Assembly: GCA_900768425.1 (NCBI GenBank)
Contig: CAAGCR010000026.1
Span: forward strand, 1-24,287
From: Clostridia bacterium
GTDB taxonomy: Bacteria > Bacillota > Clostridia > Christensenellales > UBA1242
Reading direction: 5' to 3'
Length of the DNA: 24,287 nucleotides
This document shows, piece by piece, positions 21,439 through 24,287 of this stretch (positions within the stretch are counted from its first letter, which is position 1; every line of letters starts with the position of its first letter). The translations under genes and the position numbers were made by a program. Under the pieces are notes generated by a model, which worked only from the letters and a program-made list of their open reading frames with translations, ran no database searches and was not told the origin of the DNA.

Positions 21439-24030
21439 ATGGACTTAAATCAATTTACAGAAAATTCAATAAAAGCAATTCAACAAGCCATTAGCACTGC
21501 TCAAACAAACGGCAATCCACAAATAGAGCAGTCGCATATTTTGCACGCACTTTTAACATTGTCAGACTCTCTAATTGCAAACTTGCTCTTAAAAATGGGT
21601 GTAGATGTCAATGGACTTATTAATGAACTAGTAGATATAAACAACAAATATGCAAAGGTATCTGGCGGGCAAGAACCATACTTGTCGCAAGATACAAACT
21701 TGGTTTTAAACAGTTCAATGCAAATTGCAAAAGGTATGGGCGATGAATATGTTTCGGTAGAGCATATTTTCCTTGCACTTTTAGACAATGCAAATTCTAG
21801 TTTAAAAACCTTGTTTAATAAATACAATATAAAAAAGTCGCAATTTTTAGAAGAATTAAAAAAAGTAAGGGGGAATACAAAAGTGACAAGTCAAACTCCA
21901 GAAGATACATATGATGTATTAAAGAAATACGGCAGTGATTTGGTTGAACTTGCACGTAGCAATAAGTTAGACCCAGTCATTGGTCGTGATAATGAAATAA
22001 GAAATGTTATAAGAATTTTATCTCGTAAAACTAAAAACAACCCAGTTTTAATTGGCGAAGCAGGTGTTGGTAAAACTGCCATTGCAGAAGGTTTGGCAAT
22101 AAGAATTATGAAAGGTGATGTGCCAACATCTTTAAAAAATCGTAGAATATTCAGTCTAGATATGGGCTCACTAGTTGCTGGTGCAAAATTTAGGGGCGAG
22201 TTTGAGGAAAGACTAAAAGCAGTATTAAACGAAGTTAAAAAGAGTGAAGGCGAGATAATTTTATTCATAGATGAACTTCATTTAATAGTTGGTGCAGGTA
22301 AAACCGATGGTGCAATGGATGCCGGCAATATATTAAAGCCATTGCTTGCTCGTGGTGAGCTTCATTGCATTGGTGCAACAACCCTAGATGAATATAGAAA
22401 ATATATTGAAAAAGACCCCGCACTAGAACGTCGTTTTCAACCGGTTATGGTTGGTGAACCTAGTGTTGAGGATACAATTTCAATTCTTCGTGGTTTAAAA
22501 GACCGTTACGAAGTATATCATGGTGTTAAAATTTCAGATAATGCTTTAATCAGTGCTGCCACCTTATCTAACAGATATATCTCAGATAGATTTTTGCCAG
22601 ATAAAGCCATAGACCTAGTAGATGAAGCCTGTGCTAGCATAAAAACCGAAATTGATAGTATGCCAACCGAACTAGATGAAATTAATCGTAAAATAATTCA
22701 ACACGAAATTGAAAAAGAAGCACTTAAAAAAGAAACCGACCAACTTTCAAAAGATAGACTTTCAAAAATTGAAAAAGAATTATCTTCATTAAAAGAAAAA
22801 TATAATGCAATGAAAGCAAAATGGGATAATGAAAAACAATCAATACAAAAAGTGCAAAAATTAAAAGAAGAAATTGAAAAAACTTCTGCCGAAATTGACA
22901 GGGCAGAAAGGGAATACGACTTGAACAAAGCCGCACAATTAAAATATTCAACCTTGCCAAAACTTCAAAAAGATTTGCTAGAATTAGAAAAACAAAATGA
23001 AGAAGTAAAACAAGATTCGCTTTTAAAATCACGTGTTACCGAAGATGAAATCGCCAAAATTGTTTCTCGTTGGACGGGCATTCCGGTAAGCAAACTTGCA
23101 TCTAGCGAAAGGGATAAACTCATTCACTTAGATGATACTTTGCATAAAAGAATAATAGGACAAGATGAAGCAGTAACCAAAGTATGCGAGGCAATTTTGC
23201 GTTCGCGTGCAGGCATTGGCGATCCAAACCGCCCTATTGGTTCGTTTATGTTCTTAGGTCCAACAGGTGTTGGTAAAACTGAACTATGCAAAGCACTTGC
23301 TCAAAATTTGTTTGATGATGAGAAAAATCTTGTGCGTATTGATATGACCGAATATATGGAAAAATTTAGTGTATCTCGTTTAATCGGTGCTCCTCCAGGA
23401 TATGTAGGTTACGAAGAAGGCGGACAATTAACCGAGGCCGTTCGTAGACACCCTTATTCAGTTGTACTATTTGATGAAATTGAAAAAGCACATCCAGATG
23501 TATTCAATATTCTTCTTCAAGTGCTAGATGATGGCAGAGTAACCGATAGTCAAGGAAGAACTGTTGACTTCAAAAATACAATAATAATTATGACATCAAA
23601 CCTTGGTGCAAATGCACTACTTGAAGGCATAGAACCAGATGGCACAATTTCCGATAAAGCCAAAGCGGAAGTTGATGGTATGTTAAAAATGCAATTTAGA
23701 CCGGAGTTTTTAAACCGTTTAGATGATATAATTTACTTTAAACCATTAACCAAAGCAAATGTAAAACAAATTGTAGATTTATTGTTAAATAACCTTGTCG
23801 CAAGATTAGATGCAAAACAATTAACCCTAAAAGTATCCGATAAAGCAAAAGACTTTATCATAGACAACGGCTACGATATGGTATATGGCGCACGACCATT
23901 AAAACGCTATATCAGCCATACCGTAGAAACAATGGTAGCCAAAGAACTCTTAACCAAAGACTTTAAACCAAATTCAGTTATAACACTGGATTTTAAAGAT
24001 AACACCTTGGTTTTAAATGATAATAATTAA
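21439..24030 (+). CDS. clpB: ATP-dependent disaggregase ClpB
   Basis: The 863-residue Hsp100 disaggregase works with DnaK to rescue aggregated proteins. Order: Clp N domain (1-145); AAA1 with GEAGVGKT (206-213) and FIDE (276-279); a long charged coiled-coil middle domain (about 400-530) typical of ClpB; AAA2 with GPTGVGKT (607-614) and a second LFDE. The segment between TSNLG and FRPEF has no ClpP loop, as expected. Length is normal. The ATG at 21439 has AGAGGAGG 7 bases upstream; the 20 in-frame codons before it lie in the promoter. The CIRCE-like site suggests heat control by HrcA, separately from the mcsA operon. Confidence 0.96.
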   Translation: MDLNQFTENSIKAIQQAISTAQTNGNPQIEQSHILHALLTLSDSLIANLLLKMGVDVNGLINELVDINNKYAKVSGGQEPYLSQDTNLVLNSSMQIAKGMGDEYVSVEHIFLALLDNANSSLKTLFNKYNIKKSQFLEELKKVRGNTKVTSQTPEDTYDVLKKYGSDLVELARSNKLDPVIGRDNEIRNVIRILSRKTKNNPVLIGEAGVGKTAIAEGLAIRIMKGDVPTSLKNRRIFSLDMGSLVAGAKFRGEFEERLKAVLNEVKKSEGEIILFIDELHLIVGAGKTDGAMDAGNILKPLLARGELHCIGATTLDEYRKYIEKDPALERRFQPVMVGEPSVEDTISILRGLKDRYEVYHGVKISDNALISAATLSNRYISDRFLPDKAIDLVDEACASIKTEIDSMPTELDEINRKIIQHEIEKEALKKETDQLSKDRLSKIEKELSSLKEKYNAMKAKWDNEKQSIQKVQKLKEEIEKTSAEIDRAEREYDLNKAAQLKYSTLPKLQKDLLELEKQNEEVKQDSLLKSRVTEDEIAKIVSRWTGIPVSKLASSERDKLIHLDDTLHKRIIGQDEAVTKVCEAILRSRAGIGDPNRPIGSFMFLGPTGVGKTELCKALAQNLFDDEKNLVRIDMTEYMEKFSVSRLIGAPPGYVGYEEGGQLTEAVRRHPYSVVLFDEIEKAHPDVFNILLQVLDDGRVTDSQGRTVDFKNTIIIMTSNLGANALLEGIEPDGTISDKAKAEVDGMLKMQFRPEFLNRLDDIIYFKPLTKANVKQIVDLLLNNLVARLDAKQLTLKVSDKAKDFIIDNGYDMVYGARPLKRYISHTVETMVAKELLTKDFKPNSVITLDFKDNTLVLNDNN

Positions 24031-24047
24031 TAAATAACTATTTGAAA

Positions 24048-24115
24048 AATTGTTGCCCGATAAAATGAAATTTTGCGTTAGCAAAATGAGTTCTGTTAGG
24101 GCAACAATTTTTTTT
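24048..24115 (+). terminator. Terminator of clpB with nested hairpin
   Basis: AATTGTTGCCC pairs with GGGCAACAATT across 40 bases that hold a second hairpin ATTTTGC-gtta-GCAAAAT (24070-24087); a T run follows. Confidence 0.88.
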
Positions 24116-24124
24116 AATAAGTAA

Positions 24125-24180
24125 ACCCCTCAGTCTTTCGCAACAAGTTGCGAAATCCAGCCCCCCTTAGCAGTGGAGCA
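24125..24180 (-). repeat. Two-hairpin interspersed repeat, copy f
   Basis: On the minus strand: CTCCAC-tgcta-AGGGGGG, CTGG, hairpin TTTCGCAAC/GTTGCGAAA, tail GACTGAGGGGTTTAC. It combines the tgcta loop of copies c and d with the tail of copies a and b. Confidence 0.75.
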
Positions 24181-24221
24181 CAAACACTGTGATAATCAAA
24201 CTAGAGAGAAAAAGCACCGCC

Positions 24222-24287
24222 TAGCACCAAAGCAATGCTTTAACTCTTATTAGCACTAAACAGTGTTTTAATTCTTATTAGCATTAA
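24222..24287 (+). repeat. Tandem 28-29 base repeat with variable palindromes, cut by window end
   Basis: Units at 24222-24250 and 24251-24278 start TAGCAC and end TTAAYTCTTAT; a third begins TAGCATTAA at the window end. Their middles are different palindromes: AAAGC-aat-GCTTT and AAACA-g-TGTTT. The array runs off the window, so its length is unknown. Confidence 0.65.

Overview
This window looks like a chromosomal segment of a strongly AT-rich, low-GC Gram-positive bacterium, probably an uncultured clostridial or related Firmicute. The signs are consistent: strong AGGAGG-type ribosome binding sites, TTGACA-N17-TATAAT promoters, the rpsF-ssb-rpsR cluster, an mcsA-mcsB-clpC operon, a long-form hibernation factor, a VanW-domain protein, and TGA used as a stop codon (standard bacterial code). 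I cannot name the species.

Layout. 1-2290: a VanW-domain envelope protein on the minus strand, bracketed by unusual arrays of short hairpins and other interspersed repeats. 2340-4070: a secreted or anchored surface protein (DUF6273-like C-terminus) whose promoter carries a G10 tract exactly between -35 and -10. 4170-5054: a patatin-type lipase. 5195-7210: three small unrecognised genes, two with clear promoters of their own and one with a weak one. 7207-8068: structured repeats and a broken DUF6273-like gene. 8176-9316: rpsF-ssb-rpsR with promoter and terminator. 9618-11999: queH (apparently leaderless), lepB and recF, tightly packed. 12000-14680: a hairpin array, a minus-strand membrane protein, rsfS and another membrane protein. 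14932-18821: mcsA-mcsB-clpC with overlapping junctions. 19222-19902: hpf. 20108-21182: a lipoprotein and a DUF559 nuclease lying between inverted repeat copies. 21365-24115: clpB with a CIRCE-like operator and terminator, then more repeats.

The functional theme of the right half is protein quality control and ribosome protection (mcsA, mcsB, clpC, hpf, clpB, plus rsfS further left). The most unexpected point is that the mcsB product has lost nearly every residue needed for arginine kinase activity, while the clpC product keeps both ATPase sites and both phosphoarginine-type GTEH motifs but lacks the VGF/IGL loop that docks ClpP. No ctsR is present. This suggests that the classical arginine-phosphorylation degradation route has been rebuilt into something non-degradative.

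The other theme is repeats. At least four families of small palindromic elements occupy almost every intergenic space. Several share one design: a conserved frame around a hairpin whose sequence differs between copies while its pairing is kept. One family flanks the DUF559 nuclease gene in inverted orientation, which suggests a nuclease-associated mobile element.
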